DNA of 16,314 nucleotides from the NCBI GenBank assembly GCA_045641065.1, contig JAZUGF010000133.1, forward strand, positions 1 through 16,314, given 5' to 3'. A model generated the notes under the pieces. It was not told the origin of the DNA and made no database searches. It saw only the letters and a program-made list of their open reading frames with translations. Within the stretch, counting starts at the first letter, position 1. Every line of letters starts with the position of its first letter. Positions 1-7,611 of this stretch are shown piece after piece. Position numbers and translations under genes: made by a program. Source of the stretch: UBA1723 sp045641065 (GTDB lineage: Bacteria; Bacteroidota; Bacteroidia; Bacteroidales; Paludibacteraceae).

Positions 1-5
1 TTCAT

Positions 6-13
6 TATCTTTG
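6..13 (+). promoter_or_regulatory. Bacteroidota -7 promoter box
   Basis: TATCTTTG matches the Bacteroidota sigma-ABfr -7 consensus TAnnTTTG and lies 24 nt before the ATG at 38. The matching -33 TTTG element would be upstream of the window, so it cannot be checked. The placement argues for the ATG at 38 rather than the in-frame TTG at 11, which lies inside the box. Confidence 0.7.
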
Positions 14-37
14 CGAAAATTCCATAAAAACGTGATT

Positions 38-1585
38 ATGAAATTTCCAATAGGTATACAGACATTTGAAAAGATAATTGAAGGCGGTTATGTCTATGTA
101 GACAAAACTGATCTGGTATACAAATTAGTTTCCTCAGGAGAATATTATTTCTTGAGTCGCCCGCGTCGTTTCGGCAAAAGTCTGCTTACCACAACGTTGG
201 AGGCTTATTTCCTTGGTAGAAAGGATCTTTTCAAAGGCCTCGCTATTGATTCGCTGGAGACGGAATGGATTGAATATCCTGTGTTCCATCTTGATTTCTC
301 AGGCAATAAGTATATTCACGAGAATGAACTAAGTAGTGTAGTCAATCTGTTTTTGGAAGAGTGCGAAAGCAAATATGAGCGTAATTTAAGCGAGGTGACA
401 TTTGGATCTCGCTTTCAAGGTGTTATAAAACGTGCATACGAGAAAACCGGAAAGAAAGTGGTTATTCTTGTCGACGAGTATGACAAACCATTGACTGACA
501 CCATCGGAAATTCTGATATTCAGGATGCGAACCGCTCTATTTTGCAAGAATTGTATGGGGTATTCAAAAATTCCGACAGATACATCAAATTCACTTTCCT
601 GACAGGTGTAACTCGTTATGGCAAGTTGGGAATCTTCAGCGCGGCAAATAATTTGCAAGATATCTCCTCGAACAAGAAATATGCGTCTATATGTGGAATA
701 ACAGAAAATGAGCTCCACACATTTTTTGACGACGAGATTAAAGATTTTGCAGAGGAAGAAAATGTCAGTGTGGATGAAATGTATAGATTGCTGAAAAAGA
801 AATATGATGGCTATCATTTCTCTGAAAAATCAGTTGATATTTATAATCCGTTCAGCTTGCTCAATGCATTGAACGAGAAACAATTAAGAAACTATTGGTT
901 CGCTACTGGCACTCCGACTTATTTGGTGAAGATTCTGAAGAAGAATGAACCTGATCTATCTAAATTAGAAAATGGAATATCTGCCACTCTTGAGAATATC
1001 GCCACTTTCGGAAATGGGGAAGAAAACATTGTTGCGGCTTTGTATCAGAGTGGTTATCTAACGATCAAAGATTTCAATGGAAAATTTTATCGACTTGGCT
1101 TCCCAAATGAAGAGGTGCAAGACGGATTTATACAATGCTTATTGGCTGAATATTCAGGCAGAGGAGGATTGTTAGACAACGATTTGCAAGACCTTTATGA
1201 GAAAATTAACAATGACGACGTGGAGGGTATTCTTCTTCAGATCAAGCATATAATTGGACAAATTCCGTTTGAGAACAACGAGCCGAATATGATGGAGATC
1301 CATTTTCGAAATATGCTTTATCTGATGATTAGATTCACTGGACATAATGTGTTTGTAGAGTATCCTGTGTTGGGTGGTCGTATCGACGTATTCTTTGAAA
1401 CAAGCAATTGCGTCTATATCATTGAATGCAAACGAGACGAGTCTGCGGAAGTCGCGTTGGCTCAGATAGATGAAAAGAGATACGCTAAAAAGATTTCTGT
1501 CCCAGGAAAGAGAGTGGTGAAGATCGGAGCGAACTTTAGCACAACAGAGAAGAACCTTACCGAGTGGATTATTAAGAAATCGTAG
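38..1585 (+). CDS. AAA-ATPase-like / PD-(D/E)XK nuclease-like protein (DUF1703 type)
   Basis: This 515-residue protein has the architecture of the abundant Bacteroidales family with an N-terminal AAA-ATPase-like domain and a C-terminal PD-(D/E)XK nuclease-like domain. The N-terminus has the family's GIQTFEKII and YVDKT motifs. The P-loop at residues 41-48 (RPRRFGKS) lacks the first glycine of a classic Walker A, which is usual for this family. The Walker B-like segment is ILVDEYD, around D146/E147. The nuclease-like core near the C-terminus shows GGRID (D450), then IIECK (E463, K465), with Q476 in the following helix, so the catalytic residues look intact. No signal peptide or membrane segment is seen, so it is probably cytoplasmic. 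The biological role of the family is not established; mobile-element or defence links are only inference. The start is ATG 38, placed after a -7 box. The TAG stop falls inside a downstream inverted repeat. Confidence 0.9.
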   Translation: MKFPIGIQTFEKIIEGGYVYVDKTDLVYKLVSSGEYYFLSRPRRFGKSLLTTTLEAYFLGRKDLFKGLAIDSLETEWIEYPVFHLDFSGNKYIHENELSSVVNLFLEECESKYERNLSEVTFGSRFQGVIKRAYEKTGKKVVILVDEYDKPLTDTIGNSDIQDANRSILQELYGVFKNSDRYIKFTFLTGVTRYGKLGIFSAANNLQDISSNKKYASICGITENELHTFFDDEIKDFAEEENVSVDEMYRLLKKKYDGYHFSEKSVDIYNPFSLLNALNEKQLRNYWFATGTPTYLVKILKKNEPDLSKLENGISATLENIATFGNGEENIVAALYQSGYLTIKDFNGKFYRLGFPNEEVQDGFIQCLLAEYSGRGGLLDNDLQDLYEKINNDDVEGILLQIKHIIGQIPFENNEPNMMEIHFRNMLYLMIRFTGHNVFVEYPVLGGRIDVFFETSNCVYIIECKRDESAEVALAQIDEKRYAKKISVPGKRVVKIGANFSTTEKNLTEWIIKKS

Positions 1586-1643
1586 GGGCAATCGCATTAC
1601 GAATCATAAAACCTTAATGGACAGGCATGAAACCTGCTCCTAC
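1582..1643. repeat. 62-nt inverted-repeat element overlapping a stop codon
   Basis: GTAGGGGCA at 1582-1590 pairs with TGCTCCTAC at 1635-1643: nine pairs, one of them G·T. A small inner CAGG/CCTG stem (1622-1625/1633-1636) also exists, and a short A/T-rich stretch follows. The left arm contains the TAG stop of the upstream gene. It could be a dispersed repeat or a weak transcription terminator; from one copy these cannot be separated. Confidence 0.45.
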
Positions 1644-1659
1644 AATAAAATTTTAGGTA

Positions 1660-1780
1660 ATTATATACGAGTTGTCCAAACACGCTTATTTTTATACACC
1701 GTCCTACGGACTCGCGTTGGAGGGGAGAGTTAGGGCGTTCCGCCCTTAATAATCCTCATTTTGGACAACTGCTATATAAT
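1660..1780. repeat. MITE-like 121-nt element with 21-nt terminal inverted repeats
   Basis: The arms 1660-1680 and 1760-1780 are inverted copies matching at 19 of 21 positions. This includes a perfect 11-bp core, AGTTGTCCAAA (1670-1680) against TTTGGACAACT (1760-1770). The outer TATATA on both sides is self-complementary, so it could be arm sequence or a 6-bp target-site duplication. Inside are two tight hairpins: GTCC-TAC-GGAC at 1701-1711 and AGGGCG-TTC-CGCCCT at 1732-1746. There is no open reading frame. It looks like a non-autonomous repeat element lying between two genes, just upstream of the HTCS promoter. Confidence 0.55.
1699..1747 (-). repeat. Small dispersed repeat, copy A
   Basis: The reverse complement of this stretch matches 15354-15401. 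Bases 1735-1747 are identical over 13 nt to 15354-15366 (AAGGGCGGAACGC when read on the minus strand here). Bases 1699-1716 match 15384-15401 at 15 of 18. The roughly 18-nt middle part is diverged, with a one-base length difference. Both copies carry the same two hairpins in the same order. Confidence 0.65.
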
Positions 1781-1794
1781 CTCCAAATTTTTTA

Positions 1795-1802
1795 TATCTT
1801 TG
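1795..1802 (+). promoter_or_regulatory. -7 promoter box of the HTCS gene
   Basis: TATCTTTG fits the Bacteroidota -7 consensus and lies 39 nt before the ATG at 1842. No TTTG was found at the expected distance upstream, so the -33 element is absent or degenerate. That would suit a weakly expressed regulator. Confidence 0.55.
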
Positions 1803-1841
1803 CTTTTCGGGATATGTATGCTTCTCTAATAGCATTTGATT

Positions 1842-4800
1842 ATGATTTTAAGATTACTTTTTATACTCTATCTGACATTGACTTTTTGCGGCATCTCTTC
1901 TGCTGTGAAATATGTCGACTTGCGTCATAACACTAAGGATGTACGCTACAGTATCGCGCAATACACTACTGTCGACGGTATGGGTAGCGATAAGGTGTTC
2001 GGATTGATGCAGGATTCCCATAAGAATGTTTGGATTGTAACAGATTTCTCTCTCGACCGTTTCGATGGTAAGTCGTTCCACCATTACACTAATGATAAGT
2101 ACACTGAACTTCAACGTAATGATTTGCGTCAGGTGAAAAGGTGTGTCATTGATGGTAAGGAGAATATCTTTATCGGTTCTTGCAATGGCCTTTGTATGAG
2201 ATACGATGAGGAGTCGGATAAGTTTATTGATATCAAACCGCTTGAATACGAGACTAATATCTATAAGGAACCCCATCAGTTTAAGGTTTGCAAGGATGGT
2301 AACTGCTATATGTCGACTGTCGACGGTTTCTATAAATACGACGGTGAGCGTTTTACTCATGAGTTTAATATGTTTGAACATGCTCAGAAGATGTTCATTC
2401 TGGATTTTCATGTTGACAGTCATAACCGTTTCTATTTTGGTGGTATCCAGAATTTTATGGTCATGGATAAAGATGGCAAACTCCTTCGTAAGTATCAGGA
2501 GTCGGATGGCTGTTCGGGTATTATCATCAAGTTTGTGGAGCTGTCAGAATCTCGTCTTGCGGTGATTGGAAGTGGCTCGACTATCCAGGTGCTTAATGTG
2601 GGTGGCGATAGTGTTAAGGTGGAGTCGGTGGTCCAACTGCCTTTCTTCTCCACTTATGATGCTCTGCTTGCGTCGGATGGCAAACTCTATATGGCTACCG
2701 ATGGAGAGGGACTTTGGCGTGTCGACACGGATCTGAATGAGAGATCGGTGTTTGAGCATATCCTTTCATACGGTGAGCAACCCAAGGAGTTGAGCAAAAT
2801 CTATACGATGATGCAGAGTGCCGATAATGAAATCTGGCTTGGTACTCAGATGGGTGGTGTGTTCCGTCTTTCTCTCAATAGGGAGAAGGGTGTGAATTAT
2901 TCCACTGATTTCGGACTTGAGAATTTTGTCGCTACAGATTTTTTGGAGTTGCCGAGTGGTGATATCTTCATGACTACAGACGGACAAGGAGCTTTTGTTC
3001 TTGATAATAAATTCCAGGTAAAGAAGAAGATTTCGCTGACTTCCAATAATATTATGCGTGCCGACTGGAACAAAGCTGGCAATATTTGGTTGTCGACATG
3101 GGGCGACGGTATTCTTGAGATGGATCCCAATACCTTCAAAACTAAAGTGTTGGAGTTTGAACATCCAGAGTTTGTGCGTCCTAAATGTGTGTTCTCAGTG
3201 GCTGAGATAAGCAACGGTGAAATGTATCTCTGTACTGCCGGAATGGGCTTGTGGGTGAAGCGAACGAATGGCAAATGGGAGTTGATGGACCTTCGTGAAG
3301 GCGACTATACAGTGGAGGATAATTGGGTGCTGCGTGCATTTGAAACTCCTAATCACAATATTTGGATTGTCACTTCCAATTCTGTCGCAATGATCAAGGA
3401 TGGGGTAGTGAAGCATGCGTTGCCTTGTGTGGTGCTGGAGAAGACTCACACTCCAATGATGTTCGCTGATTCGCAGATGGATGGCTATGGTAATCTGTAT
3501 GTCGCAACTACGCGTGGAATAATGGTGATTCTTGAGTCGACTTTGGAATACAAGATGCTTGACTATCTGCCTTCTGGTTTGGATTTCAAATCAATAGAGA
3601 AGAAAAAAGATGGCACTTTTGTTTGTGCTACGTCGAATGGTATTTTGAGCTTTAATCCGACGACTCAAAAATATTCGTTGATTCCTACAAATACAGCTAA
3701 GACTCAAAAGAAATTTTTCACCAATTCATCGTTGCTTGTCCGTAATAGCGGACAGATTTTGGCTGGAACATCAAGTGGATTCTATATTGTGTCGGATTCA
3801 CTAAAGCCGCAAATGAATAAGATTGGCGACTTGAACTGGGGTACTGTTTATGTCGACGGTGAACGTATCTCTCATCGTGATATTCTTGAGATTTCTGCCT
3901 CGCACAATAAGAATGTGTCGGTGGAGGTGAAAGTGGCTGATTTCCGTGAGAACGTCCAAGATAAACTTTATTATAAGCTTGAAGGAAAGGATGATGATTG
4001 GAGTGAAGTTCCTGAAGATAAGGTTATTAGATTCACGTATCTTCCAAGCGGACATTTTACTTTGAAGGTGGCATATTTTGAAAATGCTAACAATATAGAT
4101 GCATCAAAATGTTTGGAGATGAGACTGAATGTTGCACCGGTATGGTATCAGTCATGGTGGTTCTTCCTTGCAATGTTGGCTTTGGTTGGTCTTGCCTTCA
4201 AGGTAGCATACGAATTGCGTCTACGTCAACATAGAATTCTGGAAACAATATTGAAAGAGAAAGTTGCAGAAAGAACAGAGGAACTTCGTACAGCTCTTGA
4301 TATGAAAGAGAATATCATCTCTGTTATCGCTCACGATTTGAAGAATTCAATGTTTGGAATAGTTGGTGCATTGACACCATACGGTAATGAGAACGCTCCG
4401 AAGAATTCTGAGCAAGAAAAGTTGAAAAAGGCTTATGAACAGGCAAGTACACTACAAAATACGATGCTTTCACTTGTGAATTGGGCTATTGCAAAACGTG
4501 AGACTACAAAGCCGGTGTTGGTGGAAACTGATGTTGTAGCAATATTGGAAGAGGTCGTCAATTTGAATTGTGCAGTGATTGATGATAAACAAATCTCTAT
4601 AGTTCGTAAATTTAAGGCTACTGATTATGCTTCTTCTGACGAAAGAATGCTCTCTACTATTCTTCGTAATTTGATGAATAACAGTATCAAATATACTCCT
4701 GAGAATGGCGAAATCATTCTGTCAACTTATTCAAACAATGGCAAATTCTATGTGGAGTTTATTGATAATGGAAAGGGAATGACTCCTGAAAAATTGACCA

Positions 4801-5777
4801 AGCTTAGATCATCAGGCACACTGATTAAAGACGGAGAAACAGGAATAAGTGGTGAAGTCTCAACAGGATTGGGATTCTCGTTAATCTATAGCTATCTTGA
4901 TATTCTCGGTGCCACGATGAGTATTGATAGTGAGATTGGAAAGGGTACGAAAGTCACTATTGAAATGCCAGCCGCAGAACGTAAACATTCTGAGAAGAAA
5001 CTTGATGTGAATGAGAGTGTAACGCTTGATTTCTCATTCCTACAGAGCAAACGAATCTTAATTGTTGAAGACGACGAATTGATTCTCGACAATATCAAAA
5101 ATCTATTGTCGGATTATACAAATGTTGAGACAGCCAATAATGGTCAAGTCGGATATGCAAAAGCTTTGCAGATTATTCCAGATTTGATTGTAAGTGATTT
5201 GCAGATGCCTATTGTGAATGGAATAGAATTGTGTAAGATGTTGCGTTCACAGGACAAAACAAAGATGATTCCGTTTGTGATAATGTCTGCGTCTGGTAGT
5301 GAAAGAGCCAAAATGTCTACGCTAAAAGTCGGAGCTCTTGATTACATAAACAAACCGTTCAAAAATGAGGAAATGCTTCTCAAAATATATAATATCTTGA
5401 AACTAAAGAATGAGACATCAGAAACTTTGACATCCAATGTCCAAGAAGATGCTCTTGAAATCGGTTTTGTTAAGGATTTTAACATGATGATAGAGGAACA
5501 CTATTCAGAAAGTGATTTGACAATCGGTAAAATGGCTTCGCTTCTTTGTATGAGTACAGCTACTCTTGGTCGACGTTGCACAACCCACTTCGACAAGACT
5601 CCAATTCAGTTGCTTCTTGACTATCGTATGAATCTATCGCATACGATGTTGACGATGCCAAACCAGTCTCTATCAATTAGTGATATCGCCTATAAGGTTG
5701 GATTCTCAGATCCAGCATATTTCTCAAAGAAGTTTAAGGAGTATTTTGGAGTTGCACCGTCGCAAGTTATCGGATAA
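1842..5777 (+). CDS. Hybrid two-component system sensor/regulator (HTCS)
   Basis: This 1311-residue one-protein signalling system senses a periplasmic ligand and regulates transcription. It starts with a signal peptide or anchor (MILRLLFILYLTLTFCGISSA). A two-component regulator propeller covers about residues 20-650, with repeats such as IWLGTQMGGVFRL, and a Y_Y_Y domain covers about 680-765. A membrane helix at about 772-792 leads to a short linker coiled coil. The histidine kinase has phospho-acceptor H831 (AHDLKNS), N943 in the N box, DNGKGM at 975 and GLGFS. The receiver domain has D1077/D1078, phospho-acceptor D1119 and K1171, all intact. An AraC-type HTH fills about 1210-1311. HTCS proteins usually control a neighbouring polysaccharide utilisation locus, but no susC/susD is adjacent here. 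The HDLKN kinase box differs from the HE-type box usual in HTCS. The ATG at 1842 gives a proper signal sequence; an in-frame TTG two codons earlier is less likely. Confidence 0.95.
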   Translation: MILRLLFILYLTLTFCGISSAVKYVDLRHNTKDVRYSIAQYTTVDGMGSDKVFGLMQDSHKNVWIVTDFSLDRFDGKSFHHYTNDKYTELQRNDLRQVKRCVIDGKENIFIGSCNGLCMRYDEESDKFIDIKPLEYETNIYKEPHQFKVCKDGNCYMSTVDGFYKYDGERFTHEFNMFEHAQKMFILDFHVDSHNRFYFGGIQNFMVMDKDGKLLRKYQESDGCSGIIIKFVELSESRLAVIGSGSTIQVLNVGGDSVKVESVVQLPFFSTYDALLASDGKLYMATDGEGLWRVDTDLNERSVFEHILSYGEQPKELSKIYTMMQSADNEIWLGTQMGGVFRLSLNREKGVNYSTDFGLENFVATDFLELPSGDIFMTTDGQGAFVLDNKFQVKKKISLTSNNIMRADWNKAGNIWLSTWGDGILEMDPNTFKTKVLEFEHPEFVRPKCVFSVAEISNGEMYLCTAGMGLWVKRTNGKWELMDLREGDYTVEDNWVLRAFETPNHNIWIVTSNSVAMIKDGVVKHALPCVVLEKTHTPMMFADSQMDGYGNLYVATTRGIMVILESTLEYKMLDYLPSGLDFKSIEKKKDGTFVCATSNGILSFNPTTQKYSLIPTNTAKTQKKFFTNSSLLVRNSGQILAGTSSGFYIVSDSLKPQMNKIGDLNWGTVYVDGERISHRDILEISASHNKNVSVEVKVADFRENVQDKLYYKLEGKDDDWSEVPEDKVIRFTYLPSGHFTLKVAYFENANNIDASKCLEMRLNVAPVWYQSWWFFLAMLALVGLAFKVAYELRLRQHRILETILKEKVAERTEELRTALDMKENIISVIAHDLKNSMFGIVGALTPYGNENAPKNSEQEKLKKAYEQASTLQNTMLSLVNWAIAKRETTKPVLVETDVVAILEEVVNLNCAVIDDKQISIVRKFKATDYASSDERMLSTILRNLMNNSIKYTPENGEIILSTYSNNGKFYVEFIDNGKGMTPEKLTKLRSSGTLIKDGETGISGEVSTGLGFSLIYSYLDILGATMSIDSEIGKGTKVTIEMPAAERKHSEKKLDVNESVTLDFSFLQSKRILIVEDDELILDNIKNLLSDYTNVETANNGQVGYAKALQIIPDLIVSDLQMPIVNGIELCKMLRSQDKTKMIPFVIMSASGSERAKMSTLKVGALDYINKPFKNEEMLLKIYNILKLKNETSETLTSNVQEDALEIGFVKDFNMMIEEHYSESDLTIGKMASLLCMSTATLGRRCTTHFDKTPIQLLLDYRMNLSHTMLTMPNQSLSISDIAYKVGFSDPAYFSKKFKEYFGVAPSQVIG

Positions 5778-5780
5778 AAT

Positions 5781-5811
5781 CTCTAAGCTAAAAGCTCTCT
5801 ACTCTAAGCTA
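5781..5811 (+). repeat. Short direct repeat after the HTCS gene
   Basis: CTCTAAGCTA occurs at 5781-5790 and 5802-5811. The spacer contains a further AGCT, but no stable terminator hairpin forms. It may be only low-complexity sequence. Confidence 0.3.
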
Positions 5812-5812
5812 T

Positions 5813-5843
5813 TTTGCTTTCACGAATTTTATTTATATCTTTG
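5813..5843 (+). promoter_or_regulatory. Consensus Bacteroidota promoter (-33/-7) for the POT transporter
   Basis: TTTG at 5813-5816 and TATCTTTG at 5836-5843 are separated by exactly 19 nt, the spacing of the Bacteroidota vegetative consensus. The -7 box ends 28 nt before the ATG at 5872. This is the best complete promoter in the window and marks the transporter as the first gene of a new transcription unit. Confidence 0.75.
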
Positions 5844-5871
5844 TAATTAATTGAAATTAATAGGGTAAAAT

Positions 5872-7587
5872 ATGGCGACAGAGAGTCATCCAAGAGGTTT
5901 ATATTTGCTTTTCTCCACTGAAATGTGGGAGCGATTCAGCTACTACGGAATGCGTGCAATCTTCACGTTGTTTCTAATTGGTGCAATGTGCTATGATAAG
6001 GAAGCTGCATCACAAATGTATGGAAACTACACAGGATTAGTTTATCTTACTCCACTGATTGGTGGCTACGTAGCTGATAATTTCTGGGGAAACAAACGTT
6101 CCATTATCGTTGGTGGAATACTGATGGCGTTGGGCCAGTTTTTCTTATTCCTTTGCGCCTCTTTTTTAGGTCAAGGAATGTTTACACAAACACTTTTGAT
6201 TATTGGACTTGGCTTGTTGGTGCTAGGTAACGGTTTCTTCAAACCAAATATTTCAAGCATGGTCGGAACTTTGTATCCAGACAATGACCCGCGTAAGGAT
6301 TCCGCCTACACAATTTTCTATATGGGAATCAATTTCGGAGCATTCTTCTCTCCGCTTGTCTGTGGTTTCTTTGGTGTTACTGGAGATCCTGCTGACTTTA
6401 AATGGGGATTCTTGGCAGCTTGTGTGGGAATGATTATTGGAGTCGTTTCGTTCTGGATTGGCAAGGATAAGTATTTGGTTACTCCGGAAGGTGCTGATAT
6501 TGGTGGTGTGCCAAAAGAAAAAGTAGAAGTCTCCATATTTGATGAAACATCGTCTCAAAAGAATGTAATAAAACCCAAACTTATTCTATTTCTTGTTTCC
6601 GAATTAATCTTGTTTGGCTCATTGGTTGAACTATTTGAAGGTGATTATATAGGTGCTTTGATCTATAGTTTGAGCGTTATAGTTCCAGTTTACATTTTTG
6701 TAGATGATTCATTGACTAAGGATGAAAAACGTAATATTCTGGTCATTTTTATTCTTGCATTCTTTGTTATTTTCTTCTGGGCTGCATTTGAACAAGCTGG
6801 AGCGTCTTTAACATATTTTGCTGAGGAACAGACTGATAGAATGTTGCCTCAATTTTTCAACTTAAGTTTAGGATTGACAGGTAAAATTATAGCAGTTTCT
6901 TTGTTTACTGCTGTAGCTGTTGGTGCAACTTATTTGATTGGAAAGAGACGTGGAGAAGGTTTTGCTTTGCCAACATATTTATCAGTAATTATCTTGGCAG
7001 TTACAGTTGCATTCATCTTCTTCAGTTCAGGAGAGGAAATTAACACAAGTTATTTTGGCAGTTTGAATCCTATATTTATCATTGTTCTCGCACCTGTGAT
7101 GTCTGCAATGTGGATGACATTGGAAGGAAAGAATGTGCACATTGCATCGCCAACAAAACAAGCTATTGGATTGGCATTGCTTTCATTAGGCTATTTCTTC
7201 ATTGCTTTCGGAGTCAATAATGTACCAGTAGGACAGAAGGTATCTATGATGTGGATTACAACTCTATATCTTGTATTGAGTGTTGGAGAATTAAGCTTGT
7301 CTCCAATCGGACTATCGATGGTAAACAAATTATCTCCGGCAAGATTCGCGTCGCTACTTATGAGTGTATGGTTGTTATCTTCTGCTACAGCCAACAAGTT
7401 TGCAGGAGTGCTTTCTGCATTGTATCCGGAGCCAAATTCTGACGGTTATATAGTAGCTAAGTCGTTTTTAGGATATCAGATTGCAAATCTTCATGATTTT
7501 TTCATGGTGTTTGCTTTGATGTCAGGTGCGGCTTCTTTTTTGTTGTTCTTGTTTTGTATATGGATCAACAATAATGTAAAGTGCTAA
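5872..7587 (+). CDS. POT/PTR-family proton-dependent di-/tripeptide transporter
   Basis: This inner-membrane protein of 571 residues belongs to the proton-coupled oligopeptide transporter family (MFS superfamily), which imports di- and tripeptides with protons. The signature E-x-x-E-R-F-x-Y-Y-G is present near the N-terminus (E17, E20, R21, F22, Y25). The second PTR2 signature FYMGINFGAF lies around N154, preceded by NGFFKPNISS. A conserved acidic E307-Q308 pair is in a later helix. Hydrophobic segments run through the whole length, consistent with about 14 helices and a polar loop near residues 205-230. Length is normal for bacterial members. The gene has its own consensus promoter, and the next gene starts 24 nt after its stop, so the two are probably co-transcribed. 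Substrate preference cannot be read from the sequence. Confidence 0.95.
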   Translation: MATESHPRGLYLLFSTEMWERFSYYGMRAIFTLFLIGAMCYDKEAASQMYGNYTGLVYLTPLIGGYVADNFWGNKRSIIVGGILMALGQFFLFLCASFLGQGMFTQTLLIIGLGLLVLGNGFFKPNISSMVGTLYPDNDPRKDSAYTIFYMGINFGAFFSPLVCGFFGVTGDPADFKWGFLAACVGMIIGVVSFWIGKDKYLVTPEGADIGGVPKEKVEVSIFDETSSQKNVIKPKLILFLVSELILFGSLVELFEGDYIGALIYSLSVIVPVYIFVDDSLTKDEKRNILVIFILAFFVIFFWAAFEQAGASLTYFAEEQTDRMLPQFFNLSLGLTGKIIAVSLFTAVAVGATYLIGKRRGEGFALPTYLSVIILAVTVAFIFFSSGEEINTSYFGSLNPIFIIVLAPVMSAMWMTLEGKNVHIASPTKQAIGLALLSLGYFFIAFGVNNVPVGQKVSMMWITTLYLVLSVGELSLSPIGLSMVNKLSPARFASLLMSVWLLSSATANKFAGVLSALYPEPNSDGYIVAKSFLGYQIANLHDFFMVFALMSGAASFLLFLFCIWINNNVKC

Positions 7588-7611
7588 TTGCGTCTTCATT
7601 GATTGTAACTC

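Noticed and set aside
11..37. In-frame TTG start for the ATPase/nuclease gene
   Set aside because: It lies within the -7 promoter box, and the ATG at 38 gives the normal family N-terminus.
386..817. Minus-strand open frames such as this one and others at 1172-1597, 1854-2423 and 2766-3274
   Set aside because: All lie opposite well-supported + strand genes and show no motif, signal or promoter of their own.
1842..1910. Lipoprotein signal in the HTCS N-terminus (LTFCGIS)
   Set aside because: Phenylalanine before the cysteine does not fit a lipobox, and the class normally has an ordinary signal or anchor.
2206..2565. 119-codon + strand frame inside the HTCS gene
   Set aside because: It is an alternative frame of a gene with clear domains and has an Arg/Ser/Ile-rich composition typical of frame shadows.
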